Positions 23,301 through 34,318 of a DNA stretch of 64,000 nt are shown here, one piece after another; position 1 is the first letter of the stretch, and the number at the start of each line of letters is the position of its first letter. Source of the stretch: Albugo candida (lineage: Eukaryota; Oomycota; Peronosporomycetes; Albuginales; Albuginaceae); the NCBI GenBank assembly GCA_905220665.1, contig CAJNAR010000006.1:186001-250000 (forward strand). Reading direction: 5' to 3'. The notes beneath the pieces are model-generated. The model had not been told where the DNA came from, ran no database searches, and was given only the letters and a program-made list of their open reading frames with translations. The translations under genes were made by a program, and so were the position numbers.

Positions 23301-26300
23301 CTAGAACTCGTTCTTTCCAGCTTAGAATTGCTTCAGGCGGTGTACACTTGTGGAAGTTGCGACTCAGCTGTACTGAATTCAGAAACAACAAATCAATTTC
23401 CTTCAAAAATTGTATGGATGGCTATTTCGTATGGCTCGTTTAGTCTTGATCGCAGCACTCTTCCGGTACAAAGTATTCGACTTCTCCGACTCTTTTCAGC
23501 AAGCATGAAGCGATCTTGCTCAGAGTCAGAAAGATTGCTATTCAATTTCTTTCCATCAGATGAAGATAGACGTTTGCTGAGTGTGACATTGTCTGAAGCT
23601 TTCAACTCTAAAAGTAAAAACTCAGCCGCACTGAAGCTGGAATCAATACAATTGTGGTCGTGTTGGCTGGAACTGAATCCTGATTTTGTATCTCTCGTGG
23701 CATTCGATCCCGAATCAAAGGGTTTAGGACTTTCATTCTGTGTGCAGTCGATCTTGGGAGCACTTCCTGACGCAGCAAACTGGGGGGATCCGCTCCTATG
23801 CGCCAGTTTATCGCTTTGTCGCCAACTTTGGAAAGCAGCGTTCTTACGTGGCTCAAAAGCACATCAGCATATGGTAAAGCTATTACAGGATGCTTTCACT
23901 GATGATAAAGTGCCAAGCAAATCTGGCTCTCAAGCATTTTGGCAAACCCTCTTCGACATTATCACATGCAGTGACTTCACGTCGCCGCGATCCCGGCAAT
24001 TATTGACACACGTGTACATTGCGTGGGCTCTGATTTTTGACATGATGTGCTATGAGTGGCTTTATAGTGCGAAAACAGGCTCTGAGAATATTTTGTCAGA
24101 TTCTTGGAAACGAGTTATTGACGCTGATCTACTCTGTAGTTGGATTCGATCATTTGCTCGTTTTGATCTTGATATTACTCGCTTGACAGACTGCTTGCAG
24201 CATGTTGTTCCATTTTGCTCCTATTCGAAGTTGGGGAACGGGATGATGAAGCCTTCATACGTATCGTATATATCACAAGCACTTTGTAATGAGAAGATGG
24301 TTGCATGGCAGCTAGGGCTGGTCTCCGGGAAAACGAATAATGACTCACTCATCAGACGTGTAACGTGGACAAACTCAGTAATTACATCGTCTTTAAGTCA
24401 TCATTATCTGGTACGTAATTGGAGTCAGTTTCTACGGCTCGGATTATCCCAGTCTTCATTAGCAAAGGCTGGAAAGAACAGTCATCCAAACCCACCCGCT
24501 AGCTTATCAGCTCAAATGATACAAGTGATGACACCCCAAGCTCGACAGCAGGGGATGTCAGCCCTACTTGCATCTATGGAAGAAGCTTTTGCATGTAGTC
24601 AAGAGGCAAACTTCTTTGGGGAAGCGTATTTCAATCACACGGTAAAACTATTCGCAGCGTTACTCCACTGTGCAGAAAGCGATAATGCCGCTTCACCTTT
24701 GGATTCAGAAACTTGCTGCAGGGTTCTCAAACTAGGAGCCCGTAGCATGCAGAACCACAGTTCAATACCTCAGCATATCGACATATCGACTGAGCCAACT
24801 GTTTCCCCGTCGAATTACACGTATGCATCCATCTTTCAATTATTGAATGAGGTTCTACCCGAGAGCTTTAGCAGACGCACAACATTTGGAACAGAAACTC
24901 GTATATCCGCCATGACCGCGTGCCTATATGTGCTACAGAATTTTTATGTCGAATCACCTGAAGATTTTCTGATCATTATGTCGCAAAATGTCATTGTTAA
25001 GCTAATTGAGTCGTGTCTTGGTGGTTTGGCATCTCAAGATCACATTTCTTCAGAGTGTGCTCAAATGAGCTGGGCTTTACTGTACCAACTACTGCATCAA
25101 GTTGCCGTCTCTACCAGCACACTCAGTCCGAATAGATCAGCCGTTCGCCTCGCCCCTATCTTAGCAGCATTGAATCATCAACACCAAGGTACATCAGCGA
25201 TTTTCCAAATGATCTTCGAGCAGTATGACGTCGATGAAGGAGAAGTTTCCAAGGAAAAGCAGCAGCAAACATTGCGCATACTGGAAGGAATGGTTGCACT
25301 AATTTGGAATCAAACGAATCCACACATTATACGCCAAATCTTCTTTAAATCCTTCAATCTGTTGCTATGGCTTGCGTCCGACTTCGTACCATTATTGCTA
25401 CAAAAAGCAAAAAGCAACGAAGATGAAGCTCCACGTGGATTCGTCCGAAACAACGGCACGTATGAACGACTCATGAGCCATAAAGCGTGGTGCTTCGTTC
25501 TAGAAATTGTGGCTGGATTGGTTCATGTGCTGCCTACAAAACATTTGTCAGAGGAAGGATCCATTTGGCTACTGCTGCGATGCTCGGACACTTTTATTGC
25601 GTCGGCTCTTGATCCAGTAAAAAAAGCGACAAGTGCGCGCATCCAGGAACAACAAGCAACACTACGTCTGCTTCGCGAGATGGTCCGTTGTCAGGCTCTT
25701 GCTAAAGAATGGCGTCATCAATTACCGGCTGGATACATGCTCCTGTTGGAACGATGTCGACAAACGTTAAGACGTACCTGTGTGCTTGTAGCTCAAGATG
25801 ATGGATTCTGTAGCATGGACGCATCTAGACATAACGAAGCATCGAAAAAGAAGCTAAGATTATGGCCAATTTCGTCGTTGAAAATGCCGTCTAAGCAATC
25901 ACCGCTACATCAACAAGTCGATCCAGTACTCTCGCATGAAAAAAACGACTCGATCCAGTTCTATCGACAAATTAGAGTCCAATTGTACGAAAGTGTGCAT
26001 CTTACAGCTTCCGTTTTGTCGCATTGTATACCTTCACCACAAGATACCTGGATAGTTGTGAATGGCCGAAAAGTTCTTGATCAGGAATTGCTGACACCAA
26101 TTCTCTCCAATTTGTCACCATCACAAGCAGCACACACTGAATCGGAGCCAAGCATTGGTCATCTCTGCCTTGCCATAACCTCCGCAATTCATCAGTTGCA
26201 AGAGATGAAAGCCCAATCTACAGATAATGCAGTGATGTATCGCGAGGCGAAAGTTATCGTTGGAAGTATTCAAGCGTGCAGCCTACTCTTTTTGCAAGCG

Positions 26301-26462
26301 CTAACACTACAACTGCAAGTTTCGGATCAAGAATGTGATGCATATTTGGAATGTAGAGTCATATTCGAGCATTTAGTCAGTCATGAAGGCCTCAGCTCGC
26401 TGCTTATTGAGCTTGATGTGAGTGTGGCAAAGAAGATTTTGAACTTACTGCCGTCAAAATGA
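20318..26462 (+). CDS. Large helical protein, candidate Nup188-type scaffold nucleoporin
   Basis: The first in-frame ATG is at 20318. Exon 1 is 20318-21082 and exon 2 21144-26462, joined by a 61-bp phase-0 intron (GTACCG...ACACAG) that resolves the frame change at 21.1 kb; 2027 residues. The sequence is leucine-rich alpha-helical throughout, without signal peptide, membrane segments or catalytic motifs. N-terminal features resemble the Nup188/Nup205 family: an early helix (DDFYRLERLLFLGDD), a segment of the type seen around the family's conserved FYxER...LLRC region (LIFQQRLACFQARILLFRLA), and SIHVSTLLCAWIL. Length fits (about 1750-2000). The assignment is by general resemblance only; another HEAT-like scaffold is possible. 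That it is a real gene is near certain. Confidence 0.6.
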
Positions 26463-27057
26463 TTAATACAAGCGGTTCCCATCATTCTCAAAGCGTCTAA
26501 ATTGCCACGCATAGCGTCATTGTGTGCACTCAGCATTGTCCATTATCTTACGAGGTCCAAGAAGGTAGATGCGCAATGAGTGACATCCGCTTGACCACTA
26601 CATGTGTATGAAGCTTGAAATAGGTTGTAGGGAAAAGGCATTGTAGGTCACGTGTGTGAAGGCCAGTATGCGACAGCAAAGGGCCTGACTGTCGCAAGCT
26701 TAATTTAGACGAGTTGTATCGTGTGGATTCCACGACATTTTGTCACAATGTGATAGCGGTACGTCGAGAATGCTGAAGAAATGCATTCAAATGCTCAACT
26801 CGTGCATGTCGATAATGGAAGTAAATTGCTGATCATGTTGTGTTCTATGTCACTATTTCTCTGACCGCAAATGTACTATATCACACATCAGACATGCCTT
26901 GCTTTCTCCGCGTCCTTATCTCTATTAGATATACTTTAAGATCAGAAACGAGACAAAGTTCTCTTATGCCAGAATTCGGAATAGGTTCTACTCTCACATC
27001 AATCTCTGTCATGCACTGAAATCCATTTCGGCTGCAAGGATGGGCTCATAATATCGA
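26463..27057. other. Intergenic gap
   Basis: Nothing supported; short open frames lack coding character. Confidence 0.4.
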
Positions 27058-27507
27058 ATGCAGTCGAATACAGCGACAATTGGGCAACACCGAGTCTCGG
27101 AACAAACATATATGGAGAAAACTAATAGTCACTCAAGTGAAGGAACACTCCGCCATCACAAGCGATCTCTCTCCGCAGATTTTGCATCAGAAATGCATCA
27201 GTCGAAGCTCAACCTCAAAAAACCCGACATAACTTCATCATTTGTTACAACCGTATTCCATAACAAAGCTTCGCTAAACCACACTCTGGGCTCAGAAGAA
27301 AGTTTACATCGCCAAATTCCGATACAAGCAATTGGTCGCTTACCTTTGAAACGTTTTGATTCGGCGGATTGGATGCTCGAATCATCAAAGAAAGAGTCTG
27401 ATTGCTCCTGTAAAGTGGAAACAAAGGTAGCGAAGGTACTCATTGATCGACATAATTACACAACATGCCGATTTATACGCACACAAGCGGGCGATGCTTC
27501 AAAGTAG
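27058..27507 (+). CDS. Small protein with an endosulfine-like FDSADW motif
   Basis: Single-exon frame of 149 residues from ATG 27058. It is mostly polar and Ser/Lys-rich, consistent with disorder. Residues near 100 read RLPLKRFDSADWMLE, which resembles the signature of the ENSA/ARPP19/Igo family (FDSGDY and variants), whose Ser, when phosphorylated by Greatwall-type kinases, inhibits PP2A-B55. The surrounding family consensus is weak, so this is a candidate, not an assignment. The gene converges on PDH E1 alpha, with 179 bp between stops. Confidence 0.5.
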   Translation: MQSNTATIGQHRVSEQTYMEKTNSHSSEGTLRHHKRSLSADFASEMHQSKLNLKKPDITSSFVTTVFHNKASLNHTLGSEESLHRQIPIQAIGRLPLKRFDSADWMLESSKKESDCSCKVETKVAKVLIDRHNYTTCRFIRTQAGDASK

Positions 27508-27686
27508 TGAATTCAGAAGATGTGATCCCTGGACAATTCTGATAAATACATATTTTTGCTATTTTTGTGATTGATATTTGTGACGTCCCATCATGAACAA
27601 AGGTGGTCGGAAGAACGAAGCATCCAAGAAATCGACTATTGCATTTGTGAATTATGCTAAAACTACCATCTTGTTCCAGCATGTAA

Positions 27687-29009
27687 TCATTGTAGCGGTT
27701 TGCCATTGTACAAGCTTTTGGCATAATCAGGAAAGCGAATGAATTCTGGCATTTGTTGCCCACCTTTTCCGTCCGAATAGACACTTTCAAATGCTGTTGC
27801 CTCGTCGGGGCGACCAGCAGCCTTCGCTTCCTTCGCGGCTTTGACAACTTCGGCCCGGACATCTTTTTCAATTGCTTTGATCTCATCAGCAGTAACCATG
27901 TTACAGTCCAAAAGACGCTTCTTCACGCTTTCAATCGGATCACGAGACGCTCGCATCTGGGAGATCTCATCTCGGTTACGATAAGTAACACCGGGGTCGG
28001 ACATGGAATGACCATGATATCGGTACGTGCTGAATTCTACATAGATAGGGCCGTTACCCTCACCGCACCATTGTTTCATGAAACGAGTGCATTCTCGTAC
28101 AGCGAGTACGTCCATGCCGTCACACCAAATGCCAGGTATATGATTACCCATCGTGTAGTAGTCCTGGTTGGACGAAGAGCGAGCAATCGAGGTTCCCATA
28201 CCATACTGATTATTCTCAATGCAAAAAATCACCGGTAATTTCCACAGTGACGCCATGTTAGCGGCCTCCCAAATCTGACCTTGGTTGGCTGCTCCATCTC
28301 CAAACATTGTTATAGCACACGGCATCAATCCTTCCCCGTTATGATTGTACTTGCACGCAAATCCAAGCCCTGCGCCCACGGGAACTTGAGCTCCAACAAT
28401 ACCCTGACCCCCATAGAAATTCTCTTTTTTATTGTAAAAGTGCATGGATCCTCCTTTTCCTTTAATAGCTCCTGCTGATGTGCCGAATAGCTCCCCCAAA
28501 ATTGACTTGACTGTACCCCCACGAGCAAGCATCGTACAATGGTTACGGTATGACGTGATCCAAGCATCTTTGCGGTTGAGTGCAGCCTCAACTCCAGTTG
28601 CGACTGCTTCTTGACCATCATACAAATGGCAAAACCCACGAATAGTTCGAGCCTATCAGCACGTCGTTATAAGCTTGATTCGCAAAAGAGCGTATTCTAC
28701 TCAACTGTACCTTATATTCATTATCACATGTGATTTCCATGCGACGCATCGTATACATCAAGCGATAATATTCAAGCAGCTCCTCCTTATTGCTGTAAGC
28801 GTGATTTTCAGGTCCTTTATCGAGCCCTAAGCATTGCCTGTATGTATCAGTAACCTTTTAGCACAGGATACAATGTAGCAAGCATTACGATGTAATTTGA
28901 AAGGACGGAGAAATTCAAATTGCTGCTTTTCCGATGTGGTGAAAACACGGCTTAGGAGTTCTTTGGCATTAGGTTTACATACGGATCGAAACAGCGGGTG
29001 GCGCAACAT
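27687..29009 (-). CDS. PDHA: Pyruvate dehydrogenase E1 component, alpha subunit (mitochondrial)
   Basis: Decarboxylates pyruvate with thiamine diphosphate in the mitochondrial pyruvate dehydrogenase complex. Exons 29009-28889, 28826-28711 and 28652-27687 (introns 62 and 58 bp) give 400 residues. The N-terminus (MLRHPLFRSVCKPNAKELLS) fits a mitochondrial presequence. The first junction restores FKLHRLDKGPEN and the second ARTIRGFCHLYDGQEAV, both typical of the family. The thiamine diphosphate motif runs from GDGAANQGQ to CIENN. The regulatory loop has YRYHGHSMSDPG, including the Ser that is phosphorylated in animal enzymes. No in-frame ATG lies upstream before a stop. Confidence 0.95.
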
Positions 29010-29299
29010 CTCGAGTGGTCTACGCGTCTCGAACTTGACAGGTTCGAAAGCACACGAACTTTAGAAAGTAGTCTAAAGAATTGATTAAATTGCTTAAGTG
29101 TCATAATGGATTCTGGATGAAATATCGATATGCCATGTGAGAAGCTCAATTTCAGTTGAAAAAACCATTTTTTTTTTAAGGAAACCAACATGTTTCGAGA
29201 ATCTGGCTCAGTCTAATTAGGAGGATGACACGTTCGTCCTTCTTAGCTTCCGGTTCAACGAGAGCGTTCACAGGAAACCGCAATGGCAATGAGTAGCTC

Positions 29300-29960
29300 T
29301 AGCAATTATTATAGGAGATCAACTAAAATCTTGCGCATAATCAAAGGAGGTATACCAGCTCTACATCGATTCAATTGTGATTTCCACGATTTGTCAATGC
29401 CACGCGATTGCATGCACTCTGCAATGATGGGATCTACATTCCGGTAAGGGCAACAGAGCGCGTGGCATCTATCAATTGTACTGGATTGGTAGCTGTTAGA
29501 CGCGTTTAAGAAGCTCGCTAAGTTAAAATCCAAAAGGCGAGCTACGTCAAGCGGCACATGAAACAAAGTTCAGTGAACATGGTGAATGCTTGGAGCTAGT
29601 ACACTGCAGATTGTAACAGCATTGTCCTTACGTGCGAAAAGAAGAATTCAAGGTGGGCCAGATGGTCACCCAATTTACCTGCGAGGTTTTCAAAAGCCAC
29701 ACAAGTAGCCATTGGGCTACAATCTGCTGAATGACAGTATGAGGTGGGGCTCCTTCCAATCGATGCATAAAAAAACCACCTTCAACAAGATGATGCTAGC
29801 CATTTAGAAGCATGTCGGGACACAACGTTCTAGAGCCTGATTCATAAGCCAACACACAGCTGATAAAATTTTGCTGAAGAAGAATCGGAAATTGCGTGAG
29901 TCGTCTTTGTGTCAATTTCTAAGCTTTTCTTCTATGATTCATGTCTATGGCGTAAAGTTC
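29300..29960 (-). CDS. Tentative multi-exon gene or decayed gene
   Basis: Several minus-strand patches look like protein. One starts at ATG 29712 (MATCVAFENLAGKLGDHLAH...) and reaches a donor GTAAGG at 29631. Another ends at 29309 with IPPLIMRKILVDLL. They can be joined only with an unusually short 36-bp intron and a further intron of about 65 bp. Upstream, about 29720-29930, a third patch is open except for one TAG. I cannot tell a real small-intron gene from a pseudogene, and no family is recognised. Confidence 0.3.
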
Positions 29961-30276
29961 ATTCAGTGAGGTAATAAATGAACATTAAGTGGCTTCATCG
30001 TTATTCTCAGCGACAGAGCTCCGACAAATGCGATAGAATTGCCATCCCATAATGGCATCATGATGGAAGAATTGATACGATACGTTAATCCTGGTCTGTC
30101 AGGAAGCGAGCGATATAACTAGGAAGTAGATCCGATTCAACAACACTAGCTGTCAAAATCTTGACGAAAAAACACACACTGACGCCGCTCTAGCACATCA
30201 TCTTGAAGCAAAGCCTAGTCATACAACTGACAAAGTAAAAGCAGTGCATGTACTCATATCAAAATAGGTTGCCAAG
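29961..30276. other. Intergenic gap
   Basis: No supported feature. Confidence 0.3.
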
Positions 30277-30462
30277 ATGCTTGTTATTCAGTTAATCTAT
30301 TTACTCATTCGCCATCCTGAATACGTTTTAGCGAATGTCAAAGTGCTGATGGAAAGTAAAGTGCCTTTAGCATACTATCTCCTTCAAGATGTGCTGCCGG
30401 AATCGACTCTGCCGAGATCAATTCTACCTTCAATCCGGCACACCCTTCCGCACGATATGTGA
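30277..30462 (+). CDS. Small orphan ORF
   Basis: ATG 30277, 61 residues, hydrophobic first half (MLVIQLIYLLIRHPEYVLAN) and a Pro/Ser tail. It could be a secreted peptide or the remains of a longer gene; nothing else supports it. Confidence 0.2.
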   Translation: MLVIQLIYLLIRHPEYVLANVKVLMESKVPLAYYLLQDVLPESTLPRSILPSIRHTLPHDM

Positions 30463-30901
30463 GCGATTCAAACTTGGTGGAAGCCGATCTTCATCCACTT
30501 AAAGCAGCGAAAGTGTCTTTAGGCTACGAGCGTAATGAAAAATTTCTGAGCGTAAAAGTATCATCAGAATAGATACTGGTTAGAATAATGAAAGCATTTT
30601 GCCCAGAAGTTGCGCTTGCCGCCGTCTCCTAGATTGTACCAAATTCTAGAAAGGCTGAATTAGTCAACTGCAGGCAACTTGAATGTGTGCACAGCGAGTA
30701 TTACGTTCACGAAGCAGTCGAATGCGCATTTTGACAATTGCTGCATCTATATTTACTCAATGAACACTTGATTCCGCCGGTAACCTTTTCTCGCGACACG
30801 ATAACACCCTCGGCCTGCCAACCCGCTTGCTAATAAACCTGCGAACCCGTCTCGGTATTGGTTGGCTACCTGACGCGTAAAAAAGAGCACTATTTAACAA
30901 A
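30463..30901 (+). promoter_or_regulatory. Upstream region of mitochondrial EF-Tu
   Basis: No gene. About 80-40 bp before the start codon is a short imperfect direct repeat, CCTGCCAACCCG and CCTGCGAACCCG. A regulatory role is only a guess. Confidence 0.25.
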
Positions 30902-32149
30902 ATGCTGCGTCAAATTATCCGGAACAAATCATTCGCCCGATCATTATCTACTTCCAGCGCGAAAAAAGTTTTCGAGCGTAACAAACCGCATGTCAATATT
31001 GGCACAATCGGACACGTTGATCACGGAAAAACGACACTAACCGCAGCTTTGACCAAAGTTTTGTCGGAACAAGGAGGAGCTAAATTCACCAGCTATGAAG
31101 ACATTGACAAGGCTCCGGAAGAGCGAGCGCGTGGTATCACAATTTCCACTGCTCATGTGGAGTATGAAACTGACAAACGCCATTATGCACATGTCGACTG
31201 CCCTGGACACGCTGATTATGTGAAAAATATGATCACAGGAGCTGCTCAAATGGACGGTGGTATCTTGGTCGTGTCTGCTGGTGATGGACCTATGCCGCAA
31301 ACTCGAGAGCATATATTATTAGCCAGACAAGTCGGAGTACCTGCGTTGGTGGTTTTCCTCAACAAGGTCGATCAAGTGGATGACGAGGAATTGCTTGAAT
31401 TAGTGGAAATGGAAATTCGTGAGCTGCTAGATTTGTATGAATTCCCTTCTGAAGACATCCCTATCATTCGAGGATCCGCTCTTGCAGCTGTGGAAGGACG
31501 CGATCATCCTATCGGTCGAGATGCGGTTCTCCAGCTCGTGGAGCAAGTGGACAACTATATTCCAGACCCAGTTCGGGACTTTGAAAAGCCATTCCTGATG
31601 CCCGTGGAAGACGTTTTCTCAATCTCTGGACGAGGAACTGTTGTGAGTGGGCGTGTCGAACATGGAATAATCAATGCTGGGGATGAAGTTGAGCTTGTTG
31701 GTATTCGTCCAACATCAACAAAAACTACATGCACGGGGGTAGAAATGTTCAAAAAACAATTGGACCGAGGTCAAGCAGGTGACAACGTCGGTCTTTTATT
31801 GCGTGGTCTGAAACGCGATGATGTGTTACGAGGTCAAGTTGTTTGTAAGCCAGGAAGCCACGTTCCTCATACCAAGTTCGAAGCAGAAGTATATGTTTTG
31901 AAAAAAGAAGAAGGAGGTCGTCATACCCCATTTTTCAGCAATTACCGACCACAATTCTTTTTCAGAACAGCAGATATCACGGGAACAATCAATTTGAAAG
32001 AAGGAACAGAAATGGTAATGCCGGGTGACAATACCGCAGTTGACATTGAATTGATTTCACCAGTCGCGTTGTCAGCTGGTATGAAGTTTTCAATTCGTGA
32101 AGGTGGGAGAACGATTGGCGCTGGTGCCGTCTCCAAGGTAATCCAATAG
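30902..32149 (+). CDS. TUFM: Elongation factor Tu, mitochondrial
   Basis: GTPase that delivers aminoacyl-tRNA to the mitochondrial ribosome. Single exon, 415 residues. The first 27 residues ([20 protein letters not shown]...) look like a mitochondrial presequence; bacterial-type EF-Tu begins at [15 protein letters not shown]-binding motifs are all present: [17 protein letters not shown] and a SAL motif. Switch I has RGITIS. Domains 2 and 3 are complete, ending in [13 protein letters not shown]. The gene converges on the START/FYVE gene, stops 171 bp apart. A broken partial EF-Tu copy lies near 20.0 kb. Confidence 0.96.
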   Translation: MLRQIIRNKSFARSLSTSSAKKVFERNKPHVNIGTIGHVDHGKTTLTAALTKVLSEQGGAKFTSYEDIDKAPEERARGITISTAHVEYETDKRHYAHVDCPGHADYVKNMITGAAQMDGGILVVSAGDGPMPQTREHILLARQVGVPALVVFLNKVDQVDDEELLELVEMEIRELLDLYEFPSEDIPIIRGSALAAVEGRDHPIGRDAVLQLVEQVDNYIPDPVRDFEKPFLMPVEDVFSISGRGTVVSGRVEHGIINAGDEVELVGIRPTSTKTTCTGVEMFKKQLDRGQAGDNVGLLLRGLKRDDVLRGQVVCKPGSHVPHTKFEAEVYVLKKEEGGRHTPFFSNYRPQFFFRTADITGTINLKEGTEMVMPGDNTAVDIELISPVALSAGMKFSIREGGRTIGAGAVSKVIQ

Positions 32150-32320
32150 ATAAAGACATGATGAGTCCAGTACGCATAATTGGGGCACCTTTTGTAATTA
32201 CAAAAAAAAATCATTTTTTTCTCATACACTTTGCTCAATTTTACTTTAATTCAAAGCACTTGCATTCCCAACAGACGAAAATCCTTCGAAATCAATTGCT
32301 TGCGAGGTATCGGGCCGCAT

Positions 32321-34318
32321 TCATACGGTATTCGAATGAGATCTCAATTCTCCTGTGAGTATAATTGGCCCGCCGGGTGTGTTATGTGAACTCTGATTAT
32401 CACCATTATACTCTTCGTCGCCGAAAGTCCTCAATTGTGACGTTAATGATGGAAGTGAACTAAAGGGTGATGAACGCAAAGATTTTACAGAATCACCATC
32501 TAATTCGCTCATAAATTGTGACTGACTATGAGATGTGGCGTAAGCTTCATTCTCTAGCTGTAAGCTTCGTATTCGATGATGTGCAGCTCTTCGCATATGC
32601 TGTGCTAGATCGTTGGCGATTTCTGTGGCCTCGAGTAGACCTTGTGATCTTGCGATTGCGGCCTCCAGAATGTCGCTATCTACTGTTCTAGATGACAAAA
32701 ATCTTGGGCCATCAGATGCGGTTCGTTTCTCACGCACAAGTCTTGGACGCTCAGCATAGTCTGAGTTGACTTGATCCCGGAAAACTCCGTCTTCACTCAC
32801 CAAACTAATGGGAGATTGATTCGAGCTAGCGTGTGAATCCACATCCAAATCGTCGATTCTATCCTCTCGGAAACGAAAAGAATCGGTTCCCATCGCTAAA
32901 TCTGCAGGACTACCGCGACGTTTTATCACCAAAAACGATCGTTTCTTACCCATGCGCCCGCTGCTAAAGGATCGGTTCAGAAAATTAGCCTTCGGCATTC
33001 TAAGACCTGTCGAAATGGACGATATGTTTTGATAATTCTTCAAAAGTTCACGCACCGGTTCCAGCAGCTCATGCATCGTGCTGACATGATCAGCTGGGGG
33101 TGACCCAATGCCATAAGTAGGTAAAGCTGCAACGTTTTCTTCCAATTCAAAGTTGAGCGATTCGCCCTTGATAGAATGGACAGAACTAGAACACGAAGAA
33201 AGTGATGATCTTGCATTTTCTCCTCCTCCATCGTTCGGTCCTATTATCAATCCGGCTAGACTGCTCAAAGCTTCATTACGAGCAGTTCGACGAGCCTCGG
33301 ACACACAAGGAGTACATACACGAAGATTTCGTTCTCCAATATCATGTACATGCACAGCTTGTACGGAACTACAGGTTCCACATATAACACCACCACACTT
33401 GTAGCAATTGTGTCGCCGTCGCCATATACCAAAAGTCTTTTCACAAAGTCGGCAGAAATCCTGCTCGGAAGTCGGAATTACCCGTTGCACCAGAACGATC
33501 GCATCTCTTTTTGCACGAACCGAAGTAATGTATCGAATTTTCGCTTTCATCAATTTTGTCACATGTGAAAGTATACCAGGCGTCGACTCAACGCTGCAAG
33601 AATACGACATGTGTAGTTCATCAGACTTGTTGGTTGTATGAAACATGTACCCCAAAATTGGCAGTCTGCCCCGAGAGAAACTGCAAGATTTTTCGTGCGG
33701 CACATCGATCGGAGGTAGTACATCGACCGACTGGTAGACTTGAAACGCTATCTTCTCTCCTTGATCGTCTTCGAACAAATCGATGTACTCTAATATCACA
33801 AAATCATGGTCGCTTGTGGATGAAGAACTGCTTTTAAAGGCTATCCATTTCAGTCCGACATAACGGTAAGGATGTAGGTTAGAAGGCAACAAGATGTTCT
33901 CAAGCACAACTCCGTCAACAAAATCGGGATACAAAGAACGCATCATGCTTTTGTAGGCAGTGGAATCGGTCACAACAAGGCTCTCGGAGACTTCTTCAAG
34001 CTCACCGTTCATTCTACATCCAGCGTGCACATTGCACGGTACGTTCACGTTCTCACCTTCAACAAAATGTAGCGTGATGCCATTTTTGTATCCTGAATAT
34101 GACCACTGATTTTCTCCTAAAATATCGGTTGCATTTATAAACGCTTCCACCATGTTCTTTGCTTGTTTCACGTAATTATCCATTCCCGCGTGACTCAACA
34201 TGCTGTGTGCATGCTCGGTCATTGTGTAGCTGCGGCCAACACAAGGAGTTTCATCAATGCTTCTCGTGTGCAATCGAGCCCGGAATGATTCTTGCGTTTG
34301 TGAGGAAAACCTTTTCAT
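32321..34318 (-). CDS. START-like and FYVE zinc-finger protein
   Basis: Single exon, 665 residues from ATG 34318. About residues 40-285 resemble the START-like lipid-binding domain that oomycetes couple to FYVE fingers. At about 289-340 is a FYVE finger with eight Cys ligands: CRLCEKTFGIWRRRHNCYKC, then GTC and CTPC. The classical R(R/K)HHCR core is present as RRRHNCYKCGG, so the second basic-patch His is changed to Asn, as in many oomycete members. The C-terminal 300 residues are low-complexity and Ser-rich. Predicted role: binding phosphatidylinositol 3-phosphate on endosomes. Lipid specificity is inferred, not seen. Confidence 0.85.
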   Translation of the reverse strand: MKRFSSQTQESFRARLHTRSIDETPCVGRSYTMTEHAHSMLSHAGMDNYVKQAKNMVEAFINATDILGENQWSYSGYKNGITLHFVEGENVNVPCNVHAGCRMNGELEEVSESLVVTDSTAYKSMMRSLYPDFVDGVVLENILLPSNLHPYRYVGLKWIAFKSSSSSTSDHDFVILEYIDLFEDDQGEKIAFQVYQSVDVLPPIDVPHEKSCSFSRGRLPILGYMFHTTNKSDELHMSYSCSVESTPGILSHVTKLMKAKIRYITSVRAKRDAIVLVQRVIPTSEQDFCRLCEKTFGIWRRRHNCYKCGGVICGTCSSVQAVHVHDIGERNLRVCTPCVSEARRTARNEALSSLAGLIIGPNDGGGENARSSLSSCSSSVHSIKGESLNFELEENVAALPTYGIGSPPADHVSTMHELLEPVRELLKNYQNISSISTGLRMPKANFLNRSFSSGRMGKKRSFLVIKRRGSPADLAMGTDSFRFREDRIDDLDVDSHASSNQSPISLVSEDGVFRDQVNSDYAERPRLVREKRTASDGPRFLSSRTVDSDILEAAIARSQGLLEATEIANDLAQHMRRAAHHRIRSLQLENEAYATSHSQSQFMSELDGDSVKSLRSSPFSSLPSLTSQLRTFGDEEYNGDNQSSHNTPGGPIILTGELRSHSNTV

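Noticed and set aside
29030..29050. GGTTCGAA resembling a tRNA B box
   Set aside because: No matching A box or cloverleaf could be folded around it; similar GTTCGA strings elsewhere lie in coding sequence.
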